Assembly: GCF_024763615.1 (NCBI RefSeq)
Contig: NC_077224.1
Span: 36,404,712 to 36,468,711, forward strand
Source: Phlebotomus papatasi
Taxonomy: Eukaryota; Arthropoda; Insecta; Diptera; Psychodidae
Length of the DNA: 64,000 bases
Direction: 5' to 3'
This document shows positions 12,101 to 23,105 of the stretch, one piece after another (within the stretch, counting starts at the first letter, position 1; the number at the start of each line of letters is the position of its first letter). The position numbers and the translations under genes were made by a program. The notes beneath the pieces are model-generated. The model saw nothing but the letters and a program-made list of their open reading frames with translations, had not been told where the DNA came from and did no database searches.

Positions 12101-15100
12101 TTGGGTCCCGGCAATTTTTCAATCTTATATCAGTACCTACAAAATGCGCCTACTCTCGTTTGTGGCGATTCCGGGACCAGCGCCCATATAGTTTTGACCA
12201 TTCTCCTTTAGTTGGCCACCGATTTGACAAAACTTTTCCATATTCTGTATGGAAGAACATCATTTTTACAAACATGTTTTGTTAATTTGACAATACCTTT
12301 TTTCCGAGTACAGTAGACTCTCGCTCAATCGGGCGAAAAATTTTGTTGAAAATTTTCACATTTAATTATGAAGCTAATTCGCTCAAATTCGCTGTAGTTC
12401 TTCCTATTTTATCGTGATTCTTTATAATTGAGCGCTTTTTGTGGAATTTACAATGACTTTCACGTCCAAATCTATCGATAAACCGGATGATATTTTGCCC
12501 CAAATGCCCAATTGAGAGAGAGTCTACTGTAGCTTTCTTTGCTACTTTATTCTAAATATTGGAATAATCATTATCAAATTCCTCAGGTGCGTAGATTCTT
12601 TTGACACTTTTAGTTTTGAACTCATTTGCGGATTCAAAATTGGGACAAATGCGGAGGAAAAATTAGACATCAAAAATATACTGTTTTTATCAATTAAAAA
12701 AAAACTGTTTATTGAATTTTAACAATAAAACTGAGGATATTCATTCTTTTAGTTAAGATACATCTTCATGTAGCCTACGATGGAGTAAAGTGATTAAATC
12801 CCATTTATTTCAATAATTAATGAAAAAATCGCTTCGTCCCACACTATCCCTGCCCACACCGCCCCGGTCTCCCCTACATTGAAATAGCGCATCTTCTTAA
12901 AAACAATTATATAAATCTTATCCACAAAAAAAAATGCATGTTCTATTCCTGGCCGACTCTGGAAATATATTAACAACAATACTTTCTTAATGTCTGGAAA
13001 ACCCTGAAAATCGTGTGAAAATATTTGGCGGGAAAGTCTTAAACACCTTAAGCACAATTTTCAATTAAACGCTACTTCCTACATATAAAGTGAAGTATTT
13101 ATTGAAGACTTTTGTCAAGGGCATATAATGGCATAAATTTAATTTCCTAAACACAACCTAAATGTTCTGGATTTGCTGATAAAACGACGTAATATTGAAT
13201 TGTTAAGAAAAACAGTTCACGCACCTCAACCACCTCAACATTTTTTCATGTTACTTTTGTAAATGAAATGTACACAGCATTCATGGTGTCCAATTAATAA
13301 TTTACCTGAATATTGACTGATTAACTAGTAAAGAAAATTCCTAAACTTTATGATATAAACTAAAATATTTTCTAGCCAAGAATGCATTAATCTAGTTCTA
13401 GGTCACCGTCCCCAAAATTTTAGTTTTGCTTTTCTTAGATAAAGTACGTAATTGTCTTCTCATAGAACTACATAAATTTATCTAGATTGTATAGGAAAAA
13501 AAAGAACGTTTGAATCATTTAGAATCTATAAATTTCGTAGGGGAGACCAGGGCAGATTTAGCCACGTATAGTATTAGATAGTGGTATCTTATAGTTTGCC
13601 TTCGAAGGAATATTGAGGAAACCACTCTTTATCCTAAATATATACTTCCCTTATAATTCATTGAAATATTTATCAGCCTCATATAAATTTTTTTTATACA
13701 AATTATACGCAATCAAAAATTTCATTTGGTGGCTAATTCTACCCCGGTCTCCGCTAATTTTTTGCAAAGTTTTGAGTTCAAGATATTTGCGCCCTTTATG
13801 GGGTTTACACATTAGAGAAATTTACAGTAAACTTTCTCTTAATCCGGCATGTGGGGCAAAATGTCATCCAAATTATCGAGAAATTTGGATGTCAAAGTCA
13901 TTGTAAATTCCAGAAAAAGAGCTCAATTATAAAGAATCACGATAAAACATGAGGCAATAAAGTGAATTTGAGCAAATTTGCTTCAAAATCGAACGTGAAA
14001 ATTGTCAATAAAATTTTCCGCACGATTGAAAAAAAACCGATTTAGCGAGAGTCTACTGTATATCCACATTGAAGTACATTCCTTACGGTTATGGTCTTTA
14101 CACACTAGAGAAATATATGTCCATATTGAAATGAGCAAATTCTCTATGCTTGTTTAGGAAAAACTCTTCAATATGGACATAAATTGTTATAGAGGCCACA
14201 AGGAATGTAATGTCACATAATATTGCAAAAATCCTTTTAAGGAACATTTTTTTTCTAATTAAATTGCTATTTGGAATATTTATTCTTGTATTTAACCTTT
14301 GGAATTAGAAAGCTTTGAAATTAGGAGTACTAGGAAGATCTATCTTTAAAGCGTGTATACGATAAATTTTGGTCATTGAAAAATGGCTCTCACATGTTAA
14401 TCACAATAATGAAAATAGCAAACGTATTTTCTGAAATAAGATTGTTTTTATAGGATTTTTTTTTTAATCCAATTGCTTCTCGTCGAATTCTCGCACCTTC
14501 TTCTTAATACCGTTCCAGGGTCTCGGGCGACTTTCTTTCACTTCCACTCGAAAATCGGCAAGTTTTCGGCTGTCTGTGCTTGAATTCTGATCCTTTGTCC
14601 TGAGATTTATTTTCAAAATTCCCCAATATTTCTCAATCTTCTGGAGTGAAAGACGGGTTGAATATCTTTCGCATAGCTATAGAATTCTTTGAAAAGATGA
14701 TCATTGGTTTCCTCGACTTTGTTTTTAGCTCTTTGACGTTGTTTGTCCAATTAAGCTCCAAGGTATTCACATCTTTTTACCAAAATTACACACCTGAATC
14801 CCAGGCTTTCCTCTACTTCCTCCTGACTTCCGAGCAACCGTCTTGAGTTCTTTGAACCGAATTATAATCTTCCGGTCGGTGGGGCGGCTCACTTCCAGGT
14901 CAATTTCGCGATCTCCGCATAATTCGCATTTGCATTCTTAAGATATTTGTCAACTTTAAATCTTTGCATGCTCTCAATGTTTTTGCAATTAATCAGTCAA
15001 AAATAAATATTTTTTAACAAGAATTTCACCAAAAGAAAGCTTATTAAATTATCTTCAAACGACACTGAAGAAAAAAAGGAAATTCCAAAGCCCACTGCGA

Positions 15101-18100
15101 TTGACTTCGTATCAAGCGTACGCGAAAATTTTTCGTATACACGCTTTCTGTACTAAATCCATATAGATTTAATTTCAGAAAAATAATATAGAATTGTCGT
15201 AAAATTTTATATATCCTTTTGTAATAAGAAAAACTATAGGGGAAAGTACGCTACCTTCGGATGTTTCAAGCTTCGGACTACTCAATTTTTTTCTATGTTT
15301 TTAATTGATTTGATCCATGACCCTTTTTAGAAAATTTGAGGCCATAGCCATTAGACTAGCTATTAAAATATAATATTATATTGGGTCAAATAGGTCAAAT
15401 TCATTAAAAGCACATTGAAAAAAAAATTGTTCAAAGTTTGAGTTGTCCGAAGGTAGCACGCTTTCCCTTACATTTGTTTTGGTTCCTTTTATTTCAAATT
15501 GATTGTGCAATAAACCATATACAGGGAGTTCCGCTTAGAAAGAATTTCTCGGGATCAGCCCGCGAATTAACTTCAGTGACACAGTAAAATTGCATATCTG
15601 CAGGAGATATCTTTGGGATAAGTTATAGAAACACCATGATATGTAGGGGAAAGCGCGCTACCTTCGGAAGATTTATGCTTCGCACGAATCATTTTTTTTT
15701 CAATGTGTTATAAATGGATTTGGCCCATTATAATATTATATTTTAATAGCTAGTCCAATGCCTTGAATTTTCAGAAAAGAGCTATGGATGAATTCCACAA
15801 GGAACATAGAGAAAAAAATGAATTGTCCGAAGGTAGCGCGCTTTGTCCTAAACAAGACATTTTCGGCAACCAATTTTTCAGGCTATTTTCAGTGCCTTTC
15901 ATTAACGGTTCATTAACAATGTATTTTAAATATACCGCGTGAAAAAAATTTGCATACATTTAAGGGCATTTCAAAAATTATTTTATAAATGAGATATCAA
16001 TAGTAGACTATTCATATCAAATTCTTTCAGTCCGTTTTCTCTCAAACCAGAACTCCCTACCTAAAGATATAAACGTAATAAAGTTAAATTAAAAACGTCG
16101 AAAAAAGGGATTGAGTTCGAAGGACCAAAAATACGTACACTGAGAAAAAAGAGGGTGCGATTAACTTTTTTTCCTCATAACTTTAACACTTTTTAGGTGT
16201 AAAAATATATAAACATTTTTTAATGTTAATTTTACACCTTATTAAGGGTAAAATTAACATGAAAAAGAGTAACTTTAACCCCCAATACTCCTAAAAAGGG
16301 TAATATTTACACCGATTTTGGATCAATACTGCAGGGTAAAATTAACATTTCCGGAATGTTATTTTAACTTTTTCGGATTTCTCTCAGTGTAGCAGATCAT
16401 TAATTGGAAAAAGAGTAATTGCCTTTCAATAGGTGGACTCTCGTCAATAGTAGATTTTCTCAAGTATTAAGGCAGGTATTGAGGGCACAAAACCTAATTT
16501 ACTTGACAAAGATATTCAATAACAAAGTGACGTTCTATTTTGTGATATCCATTGATACATCATGGATTGTAAGAAAGATTGCAATATCTGTACAATATGA
16601 AGAATCACACCTCTAGAGGCACAATTTGCGATTTTCTCATGTTGATTCATATTTCGCATATTTCTGGGTTGTATTTATAGATATCTGACCTTCACGTCAG
16701 CATGTTCAGAGATGAGAATCGCGTGAAGAATTTGGGAGACTTTATGCACAGGACAATCTCAGTCATCAGGCCAACGGTGGTTGTGGTCAGTGGGGATCTT
16801 ACTGATGCCCGGAGTCTCAATCATATTGGCTCGGAGCAGTTTGAGGGTGAATGGGAGATCTATAGAAATCTCCTGGTACAGTACAATGTCACGAAGAAGA
16901 CAGTGTGGTTGGATTTGAGGGGGAATCATGATAACTTCAATGTAGCTGGTTGGAATTCGTCCAGTAACTACTTTCATAAGTATTCCGTGCAGGGGGCAAA
17001 GCATTCCAGGTCGTACATGCATCAGGTGACACGTGGTGGGGATAAGTATACTTTTATTGCGGTGGACGCATGTTTGGAACCGGGACCGAAGCGTCCGTAC
17101 AATTTTATTGGGATGATTACGGCAGATGAGATGGTGAATATTGAGAAGATGATGGCGGAAGCAAAGGAGTCTGGAAGTAGGTATACCATTTGGTTCGGAC
17201 ACTATCCCACTTCATGCATTTTGGCGCCTGGAGGGGGGATTAGGGAGGTGATTGGGAGGCATGAGGAGGGTTTGGTGTATTTGTGTGGGCATCTGCATAC
17301 GATGGGAGGCATGGTAAAAAAAATGTACACTCTGCAGAACGCGGGATTTCTCGAGCTGGAATTGGGAGATTGGAAGGACAATCGGATGTTTAGGCTGGCA
17401 GCTGTTGATCATGGAATGTTCTCCTTTGTGGATGTCCATCACAATGAATGGCCAATTGTCCTAGTGACAAATCCCAAGGATGCTCTCTTCAATAATCCCC
17501 ACAGGGAGAATATCAGGCTCCAGGCAGAATCTACTCACATTCGACTCTTGGCATTTAGCTTGGCGCCAATTGTAGAATGCCGGGTTAGGGTTGATTTAGA
17601 GCCATTTGGGGTATGTGAGAGAATTTCTGAAGGAGTATTTGTGGCCAAGTGGGATCCAATGAGGTACAAACAGGGTTTGCATCACATTGAAGTGCTAGTG
17701 CAGGATGAAGATGGACGAGAGAAGAGTGTGAGGCAAGCCTTTTCCCTCGATGGAACTCCAATGGTTTTCAATGTGAAAGGTCGGTTTGTCCTCATGACAG
17801 ATGCCTGTCAGATATTTCAAGCATTCTTTGGGACGACTCTGATCATCTGTATTCTGCCCTTGATCATCTTCCGCATTTGGCATATGGCAGTTGTTCGTGG
17901 AAGGGCCAAAAGACCAAAGATTCAATGGAGTTTTCTGAGATGCTGGATCAGACGACTCTGGCTCCTTGCATCAGTCAATCGACTATTCTTTCCACTTCTC
18001 GTGTTTTACATGTACCTCCTGGTGGGGCCATGGTCAGTGGCAGATGTCATCGATGGACACTTTGGAGTAGTGTTTATGTGGGGCATTCTAGTGGATGGAA

Positions 18101-18483
18101 TTTTCCTTCCCGGTTCCCTTACTTACCTCTATGGATTCTTTCAACTGGCTCTGTGTCAGCTGCCGCTCATCTATGTCTATGCTAGCATCCTGGACAGACG
18201 CTACAGACATACCATAAGCCCACCGACACGACCCAAAGGTCGTCTTAGGAAGTTCCTGCAGCACCTGCCCTTCCTCACCATCATCACAGTGGAATTCATC
18301 CTGGTGTACATTCACTGGGCTTCATATGGCTTCTTAGCTGTCATCCTGGGTCCGCTGAGGACGTGGTCTCTAGTCATGAACTTTGTTCTTTGGTACCAAG
18401 CTCAATATATGCCCGATAAGTGTCTCCATTCCGGCCAAGCTGTCTGGTCCACTCAACCAAAGCTGGTCAAGGATGACAATTAA
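8948..18483 (+). CDS. TMEM62: TMEM62-like transmembrane metallophosphoesterase
   Basis: A predicted 667-residue protein is joined from 8948-9148 and 16681-18483, both ends in phase 0 (CAG|GTAAAG ... TTATAG|ATATCT). Residues about 6-25 form a signal anchor. A calcineurin-like phosphoesterase domain follows with all metal-binding motifs: D70 and H72 (SDLH), D106 (GDLTDA), N149/H150 (GNHD), H241 (GHYP), H271/H273 (GHLH). After a beta-rich middle, roughly six hydrophobic segments occupy the last 220 residues. Order and length match TMEM62 (human about 640 aa), whose substrate is unknown. The intact active site suggests a working hydrolase at a membrane. The motif DLH is formed only after splicing, which confirms the join. 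A poly(A) signal AATAAA lies at 18610-18615. Confidence 0.92.
9915..10016. mobile_element. CACTGAGA-type MITE, partial
   Basis: This matches one end of the complete copy at 18802-19064 (words GTTAAAATA, CATTCCGGAAATGTT, CCCTGCAGTATTGATCC). The other half is missing. Confidence 0.6.
10608..10653. mobile_element. Fragment of the GGTGCTACCCC TIR element
   Basis: One end only (GTGCCCCAGTTTCCCCTA). It matches the complete element at 42591-42779. Confidence 0.5.
10706..12310. mobile_element. 1.6 kb TIR element with internal tandem repeats
   Basis: The ends are long imperfect inverted repeats starting TACTCNGAAAAAA. The sub-terminal match reaches at least 200 bp, for example GGCGATTCCGGGACC on the right against its complement on the left. 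The centre holds about three tandem copies of a roughly 142 bp unit plus an inverted one. No transposase is recognised, so it is non-autonomous. It abuts the next MITE, with which it shares a TA at 12309-12310. Confidence 0.65.
11270..11960. repeat. About 142-bp tandem repeat with one inverted unit
   Basis: The phrase GAAAGGAGTTATAAGGT recurs at about 11591, 11733 and 11876, a spacing of 142-143. Each is followed by CCATTTTGTATGGGGGCTA-like text. An inverted version lies at about 11278-11340. Confidence 0.8.
12309..12531. mobile_element. ACAGTAGACTCTCGC MITE, copy 1
   Basis: About 220 bp, flanked by TA, with inverted ends ACAGTAGACTCTCGC / GAGAGTCTACTGT. The short C-A-G-T-A start and TA duplication resemble pogo/Tigger elements; that class is inference. 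Further copies are at 13823-14060 and 24755-24994. Confidence 0.75.
13538..13756. mobile_element. TA-flanked TIR element (AGGGGAGACC type), 219 bp
   Basis: The left end TAGGGGAGACCAGGGCAG and the right end CCCCGGTCTCCGCTA are inverted repeats, and both subterminal regions read ...TTAGCCAC / GTGGCTAA. No coding content. Confidence 0.7.
13823..14060. mobile_element. ACAGTAGACTCTCGC MITE, copy 2 (inverted, diverged)
   Basis: The ends are TACAGTAAACTTTCTC and GCGAGAGTCTACTGTA. The interior matches copy 1 in reverse (GATAAAACA, CATTGTAAATTCC). Confidence 0.7.
14085..14210. mobile_element. Short palindromic MITE (ATGTCCATATTGAA type)
   Basis: Inverted arms contain ATGTCCATATTGAA and TTCAATATGGACATA. 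Outer edges read TACACACTAGAGAAAT and TAGAGGCCA. Relatives occur near 37090-37170 and 38204-38300. Confidence 0.55.
14347..15148 (-). mobile_element. Tc1/mariner-like transposon relic, copy B
   Basis: About 800 bp with inverted ends AAAGCGTGTATACGA / TCGTATACACGCTTT. The interior aligns with copy A, with deletions. On the minus strand a broken transposase C-terminus ends in FDEKQLD before a stop. It is non-functional. Confidence 0.65.
15237..15470. mobile_element. TA-flanked TIR element (GCTACCTTCGGA type), copy 1
   Basis: The ends GGGGAAAGTACGCTACC and its near-complement GGTAGCACGCTTTCCC are flanked by TA. About 230 bp, no coding content. Confidence 0.75.
15644..15850. mobile_element. TA-flanked TIR element (GCTACCTTCGGA type), copy 2
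   Basis: The ends GGGGAAAGCGCGCTACC and GGTAGCGCGCTTTGTCC are flanked by TA. It belongs to the family of the copy 170 bp upstream. Confidence 0.75.
16138..16389. mobile_element. CACTGAGA MITE, complete copy with TA duplication
   Basis: 252 bp. The ends CACTGAGA / TCTCAGTG are flanked on both sides by TA (16136-16137, 16390-16391). It lies 290 bp before TMEM62 exon 2. Interior words include GGGTAAAATTAACAT. The inverted relative is at 18802-19064. Confidence 0.8.
16681..18483 (+). CDS. TMEM62: TMEM62, coding exon 2
   Basis: 600 codons plus the TAA at 18481-18483. It carries the entire catalytic core except the anchor, and all C-terminal membrane segments. The exon begins in phase 0 with ISDLHVSMF, so the first in-frame ATG inside it (16702) is not the real start. 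Confidence 0.9.
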   Translation: MSDLHVSMFRDENRVKNLGDFMHRTISVIRPTVVVVSGDLTDARSLNHIGSEQFEGEWEIYRNLLVQYNVTKKTVWLDLRGNHDNFNVAGWNSSSNYFHKYSVQGAKHSRSYMHQVTRGGDKYTFIAVDACLEPGPKRPYNFIGMITADEMVNIEKMMAEAKESGSRYTIWFGHYPTSCILAPGGGIREVIGRHEEGLVYLCGHLHTMGGMVKKMYTLQNAGFLELELGDWKDNRMFRLAAVDHGMFSFVDVHHNEWPIVLVTNPKDALFNNPHRENIRLQAESTHIRLLAFSLAPIVECRVRVDLEPFGVCERISEGVFVAKWDPMRYKQGLHHIEVLVQDEDGREKSVRQAFSLDGTPMVFNVKGRFVLMTDACQIFQAFFGTTLIICILPLIIFRIWHMAVVRGRAKRPKIQWSFLRCWIRRLWLLASVNRLFFPLLVFYMYLLVGPWSVADVIDGHFGVVFMWGILVDGIFLPGSLTYLYGFFQLALCQLPLIYVYASILDRRYRHTISPPTRPKGRLRKFLQHLPFLTIITVEFILVYIHWASYGFLAVILGPLRTWSLVMNFVLWYQAQYMPDKCLHSGQAVWSTQPKLVKDDN

Positions 18484-18609
18484 AATTATGGGTTTTCCTT
18501 AGCACAACACAAAATGTAGTTCTTTTCCTTTCAATGTGATATACCACATTTGAGGAACTTCCGGAATGCTGTACATTACTTTTAAGTCCATATTTTGCAA
18601 GTAGGTAGC

Positions 18610-18615
18610 AATAAA
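18610..18615 (+). terminator. TMEM62 poly(A) signal
   Basis: AATAAA 127 bp after the stop codon. A second copy within an A-rich run follows a few bases later. Confidence 0.6.
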
Positions 18616-18801
18616 CTTTATAAATAAAACCTTTTTTTTTCAGTCAAAAATTAAATTTTAATTAAAATAAAGGAATTTCCATTTCACCTATAATTATAAT
18701 TTTATTTTTTTTACTCAATAGGGGGACGTGGGGCTACTTTGAGCTGTGGGGCTAGATTGTTATACGACTTTTTCGTCAATTTCTAAATGAAACTGATCCT
18801 T

Positions 18802-19064
18802 CACTGAGAGAAATCCCAAAAGTTAAAATAACATTCCGGAAATGTTAATTTTACCCTGCAGTATTGATCCAAAATCGGTGTAAATATTACCCTTTATAGG
18901 TGTATTAGGGGTTAAAGTTACCCTTATTCATCTTAAATTTACCCTTACAAAGGTGTAAAATTAACATTAAAAAATGTTGATATATTTTTACACGTTTTAC
19001 ACCTAAAAAGTGTTAAATTTCTGAGGAAAAAATGTTAATCGCACCCACGTTTTTATTCTCAGTG
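18802..19064. mobile_element. CACTGAGA MITE, nested copy
   Basis: 263 bp, CACTGAGA ... TCTCAGTG, inserted in the 1.0 kb element just 3' of TMEM62. It reads inverted relative to the copy at 16138-16389. The flanks are TT on both sides rather than TA. Confidence 0.75.
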
Positions 19065-19451
19065 TTACAATTATTTGTGTATAAAAAATTCAATCAACTT
19101 AAAACAGAGTTTCCATGTGAAACCAGTGATAAGCCTAGATCAGCTTATAGAGGTGCGATTCCTTCATTGCAAATTTGGATTGTGGCAAAGCCCCGAACGA
19201 TATTTATACAAATAATGCAAATTTCGTTTAATAATTCTTAAAGTGTATGAAGCATATTACCGTTATTAATGAGGAAAATTGGATGAGAAATGCATAAAAG
19301 TAACTGAAAATATTTAAAGTCGATTATCTCGGAAGGTATGAGAGATAGAGGCCTCAAACTTTACTTCCATTGAGAGCCTCTTTCAGGCTTCACATATGCA
19401 AAGTTTCCCTTGAATGTAAGGAAAATTGGAAGAAAAATGCATAAAATTGCC

Positions 19452-19606
19452 GCGGAAAAATTTCGCGTCCCCTGAAAATCGCGAAAAATTTCGCGACCCG
19501 CGAAAATCTGCGAAAAATTTCGCGACCCGCAAAAATCTGCGAAATTTTTCTCGACCTGCGAAAATCCGCGAAAAATTTCGCTTCCCGCATACATTCGCGA
19601 AAAATT
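19452..19606. repeat. 29-bp tandem array (5.3 copies)
   Basis: The period is exactly 29: units start at 19452, 19481, 19510, 19539, 19568 and 19597. The unit contains GCGAAAAATTTCGC, itself a palindrome, so both strands show apparent ORFs that are not genes. Confidence 0.9.
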
Positions 19607-19980
19607 ACCCTGTGTTTTAGAAAATCGGAGTATCACAATAGGTGTGATTATGATGGAATCACACCTAAAAATCGTATAACAATGTAGCCCCACAGCTCAA
19701 AATAGCCCCACCTGCCCCTAAGTATACATACAGATCCTTTTTTACTTATCAAAAATACATTTTCTCAAGTAGTCATATCATAAATTATTTTAGGCCACGC
19801 CCCCTTTAGGAGTTATAAGTTACATGGTATAGGAATATTCATATTTCCATGTATGAATATGAATAATCATATTCATTTTATATCTGGGCCACGATCCAAA
19901 CCTCATAGTCAATAGGTGCTACACTTACTTTTTAATTAAAAACATCATTAAATTTCGTTATTTTTTTCGGTTAATCTTAA

Positions 19981-21677
19981 GGCGTCTACACATTGGGAGC
20001 AATTTTCGTCAAAAATTGCGTTTTTGACAGAAATTTGACGTTTCCCCCTACAACGCTGCAGGGAATTTCCTTCAAAAAAGAAATTTTTGACAAAAATTGC
20101 TCCCAATGTGTAGAGGCCATAAAAGTGAAAATTTGGGCTTACAGATAAACGAAATGTGGAAAGGAAAAATAGACTCTACACAATTTTATTTTGTCTTCAA
20201 ACTTTGATTCAAACAATTAGAAAAACAGGAAGAATTTAATTTAACAATAATAATATATTTATTCATATATTATTCATATATTTATTTTGCATTGCTTCAT
20301 TTTAGAAACGACGCCCACCAAGGACGTAGCCAATATTTTAGTAACAGGAGAGCCAAATATGAAATTATAATTAGTTGGTAATTTGAGGAGAATATTTTCA
20401 GTCTTTTGACCTATTTATAATTTAAACCCATATAAAATTTAAACGGTAAGAGATATCAACTTCCTGTCTTTGATGACCCTTCCTCAAATGACCTTATCTC
20501 GAACCCAACCTCTTTATTTTTCCCCTCCTCCCTTTTTGAAATATTATTCCTCAAAAATCGATTTTCGAACGGAAAGAACAAGTTTTCTCGAAAAATCGCT
20601 TAGAACAACAATTTTAATCCAATCCTTTACTGGGATTTTAAATCTTTGTATAAGGTAAAGTGCCCTCAAGTCGACCGGATCCTCAATTCGGCCGGTTGAG
20701 TTATTTATTCAATTTATTTATATTTGCAATTATATTTGGCGTATGATCTAACATTAATAGGTCAATTATTCCATAAATAAATACGAATCAGTGACAATTT
20801 TATAGAAATTCGCCATCTTTATTCAAATATTGAACCGGTCGACTCGAGGGTACTTTACCTTATTTTGAAAAAAAAACATCTTAGCAACTGTTTTACGCGG
20901 ATTTTCTGTTCTTTGATCTTTTTTGCGCTGACTTTACAGATTTTAAGGTGGAAAAACGCTCCCAGAACTTTTGCAGAAGGAGCTGCTTAATTAACTTCCG
21001 TCAATTTCTGAAGGAAAATCACAGGAAATGTTCCTTCAAAGGCTGGGTTGGATTCCACCAGGAACGACATCTCCAGAAAAACACCATTCCCTTGCATATT
21101 TAGAAGATTTTCTTCAGATAATTCACTAAATACTATCCTAAGGAACTTCACCAAACGTTTTTCTCACTTTTTCCAGCAGAAAATAACAAATTTTCGTGAA
21201 AAACAATCTTGAATCGTGATGGTTTCCTTCAAGAATTCTGTCAAGAATGACTTTGATGAATTTTATTCCAATATGTGTAGCGGGTAATTTCTTTCAAAAA
21301 TTTTTGATGGAAATTACCTTCAATTGGATATGATTTTTGAAGAAATTTGTCTACACATTAGTGTAGAGATGTATTTTGAGATGAATAAATTGAGATGAAA
21401 TAGTAGACAAATTTTCTTTAAAAATCCATCTTTTTGTCAAAAATTCATACCTATGTGTATAGGCAAATTTTTTAATATACACTTCTTGAAGCTCATTTTT
21501 CACAGAAATTTCTAATAAAATGTGTAGACACCTTTATGGCCTCTACACATTGGGAGCAATTTTTGTCAAAAATTGCTTTTTTTCCCTGGAAATTCCCTGC
21601 AGCGTTGTAGGGGGAAACGTCAAATTTCTGTCAAAAACGCAATTTTTGACGAAAATTGCTCCCAATGTGTAGACGCC
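19981..21677. mobile_element. 1.7 kb element bounded by two inverted palindromic repeats
   Basis: Each end carries a 138-140 bp unit (19981-20118 and 21538-21677). The units are inverted to each other, and each is itself a palindrome starting and ending in CTACACATTGGGAGCAATTT-like text. The flanks are TTAA on the left and TTTA on the right. The middle holds other repeats (20651-20862, 21270-21540). It may be a composite or two independent insertions. Confidence 0.55.
20651..20862. mobile_element. TA-flanked TIR element (AGGTAAAGTGCCCTC type)
   Basis: The ends AGGTAAAGTGCCCTCAAGTC and GACTCGAGGGTACTTTACCT are inverted repeats flanked by TA. About 210 bp, nested in the 1.7 kb element. Confidence 0.75.
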
Positions 21678-22889
21678 TTTACATAAAAAAAAGTTAATCA
21701 AAACCTTCCTCAAATTCCATCCAAAAATCCATTTGCAGTTTTTAATATTAGATTTTGGGCTTTTTGAAAAGCTCTGGATTCAACCAAAGACCTCTCCAAG
21801 CCAGTAAAACCCCTTTTATTGAGTGAAAATGCCGAAAATGCTCTAAAAATTAAGCATGGATGTGCATTGTCTCAGCCCTAATCCTAATTTTCATTCCACA
21901 TCGCCCACATCCAATATAATCTTAAAAAATCTAGGAAAAGGAATTATTTTTCTTATATTTTATTATACAAGTCTTATTATGGAGGCATGGCCTACTAACT
22001 CGTAAAGGGGCGTGATGAAAAAATATTTTAAGATAACTTGCAAAATATGTGATCTAAGAGAAGTTACAGTTTTCCCCAAGCTCAATATTTTATCCCAGAT
22101 AATTTTCGAGTGACCTATAAAATTTCTTAGAAGTAATTAAAAAAAAAATGAACACGATTTTTGGGAAGTCGATAAGCAACAAGAAGAGTCTGAGATGGCC
22201 TTATAAATATTTTTTTTTCTAAAACTAAAAAAGAAACTGTCTTGTCTTATTCTACTGAAAGGGAATGTAATTAAATAGAGAAAATTATAGAATTCCAAGT
22301 TAACAGTCTTTTAACAAAAAATTATTTTATATTAGCTTAACAGGAAAGATTTTTATTGAACTATTTCCTTTAGGTTTTAGGATGTTATACTTTTTGAATT
22401 GTTGTACAATGAAATTTTCTGCTAATTTCTCAATGTTTGTACAGATGAATGGGTCTTTATTGTGACTTTGGGGAAAGAGCAATTATTGTGAAGACTGTAG
22501 TTGCATCTTGTAGTGCATTAAAAGTATATTTATTGGATTTTAATAAAATTAATAAAACCACTGTCCTTCACAAAAAATGCGTTATTTTTTTACCTATTTG
22601 AATCCAATTTGAAGAAATCTATTGGAAATACTGGAAGAGAATGGTTTGTGTCTTCGATACTTTCCAGAAATATTTTCGTTCAAATTGTCGAATATAAAAA
22701 ATGCGAATAATTTTAATTAGCTCAATAAAATCAATAAAAAAGGAAGCGTATTCGGTAGCGTGATACTTTCTCTATGCATTAGTGCTGTCCCAGTGATTGA
22801 TCCTTCTAATTCCACTGATTTCTCAGTAATTCTCGCAAACACTGTGGGAATCACTTCAAGGAAATCTCCCAAAACAAAGGCAGCTGATT

Positions 22890-23105
22890 TTGACATTTCA
22901 CTCAGTGGTCGCTTTGTTTATGTTTTAGCTGTTTTCCAAATATTTTGTGTGATTTTGCAAAATCTTTTTGCCAAAATTCCATGTAAATTATCTCGCAAAA
23001 GTCTCGTAAAACCACTTTTTAAAGAGTGTATAGTGCAAATAAAACAACGAGTTTAAAAGATAGTGAAATTCTGAAGGTGTTTCGAGGTCTCGCAGAAAAT
23101 TGCGT
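22890..23105 (+). promoter_or_regulatory. Promoter-like region and candidate non-coding first exon
   Basis: CAGCTGATTTTGACATTTCA is followed by an initiator-like CTCAGTGG near 22903-22906, then about 200 bp ending TTGC|GTAAGT at 23104. The same wording (CAGCTG with a TTTGACA/TGTCAAA word and CAGTG) appears before the transcribed unit at 26250. It could be the 5' UTR exon of TCP11L1, 12.8 kb upstream; this is inference only. Confidence 0.25.

Larger units (their letters stand above)
9149..16680 (+). other. TMEM62 intron 1 (7.5 kb), filled with transposons
   Basis: No coding exon is seen. The intron contains a CACTGAGA-MITE fragment (9915-10016), a 1.6 kb TIR element (10706-12310) abutting a pogo-type MITE, a second MITE copy (13823-14060), three short TA-flanked TIR elements (13538-13756, 15237-15470, 15644-15850), the second Tc1/mariner relic (14347-15148) and a complete CACTGAGA MITE (16138-16389). 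Stretches 9150-9900 and 12540-13530 show nothing recognisable beyond isolated repeat ends, such as GCCCCGGTCTCCCCTA near 12861. Confidence 0.6.
18719..19720. mobile_element. 1.0 kb TIR element (GTGGGGCTACTTTGAGC type)
   Basis: The inverted ends are about 46 bp: TGGGGCTACTTTGAGCTG on the left and CAGCTCAAAATAGCCCCA on the right, flanked by TA. It contains a nested CACTGAGA MITE and a 29-bp tandem array. No transposase is seen. A single end of the same family is at about 6885-6912. Confidence 0.75.

Noticed and set aside
19361..19693. ORFs on both strands with repeated FADF/REIF-like text
   Set aside because: Translation of the 29-bp palindromic tandem array.
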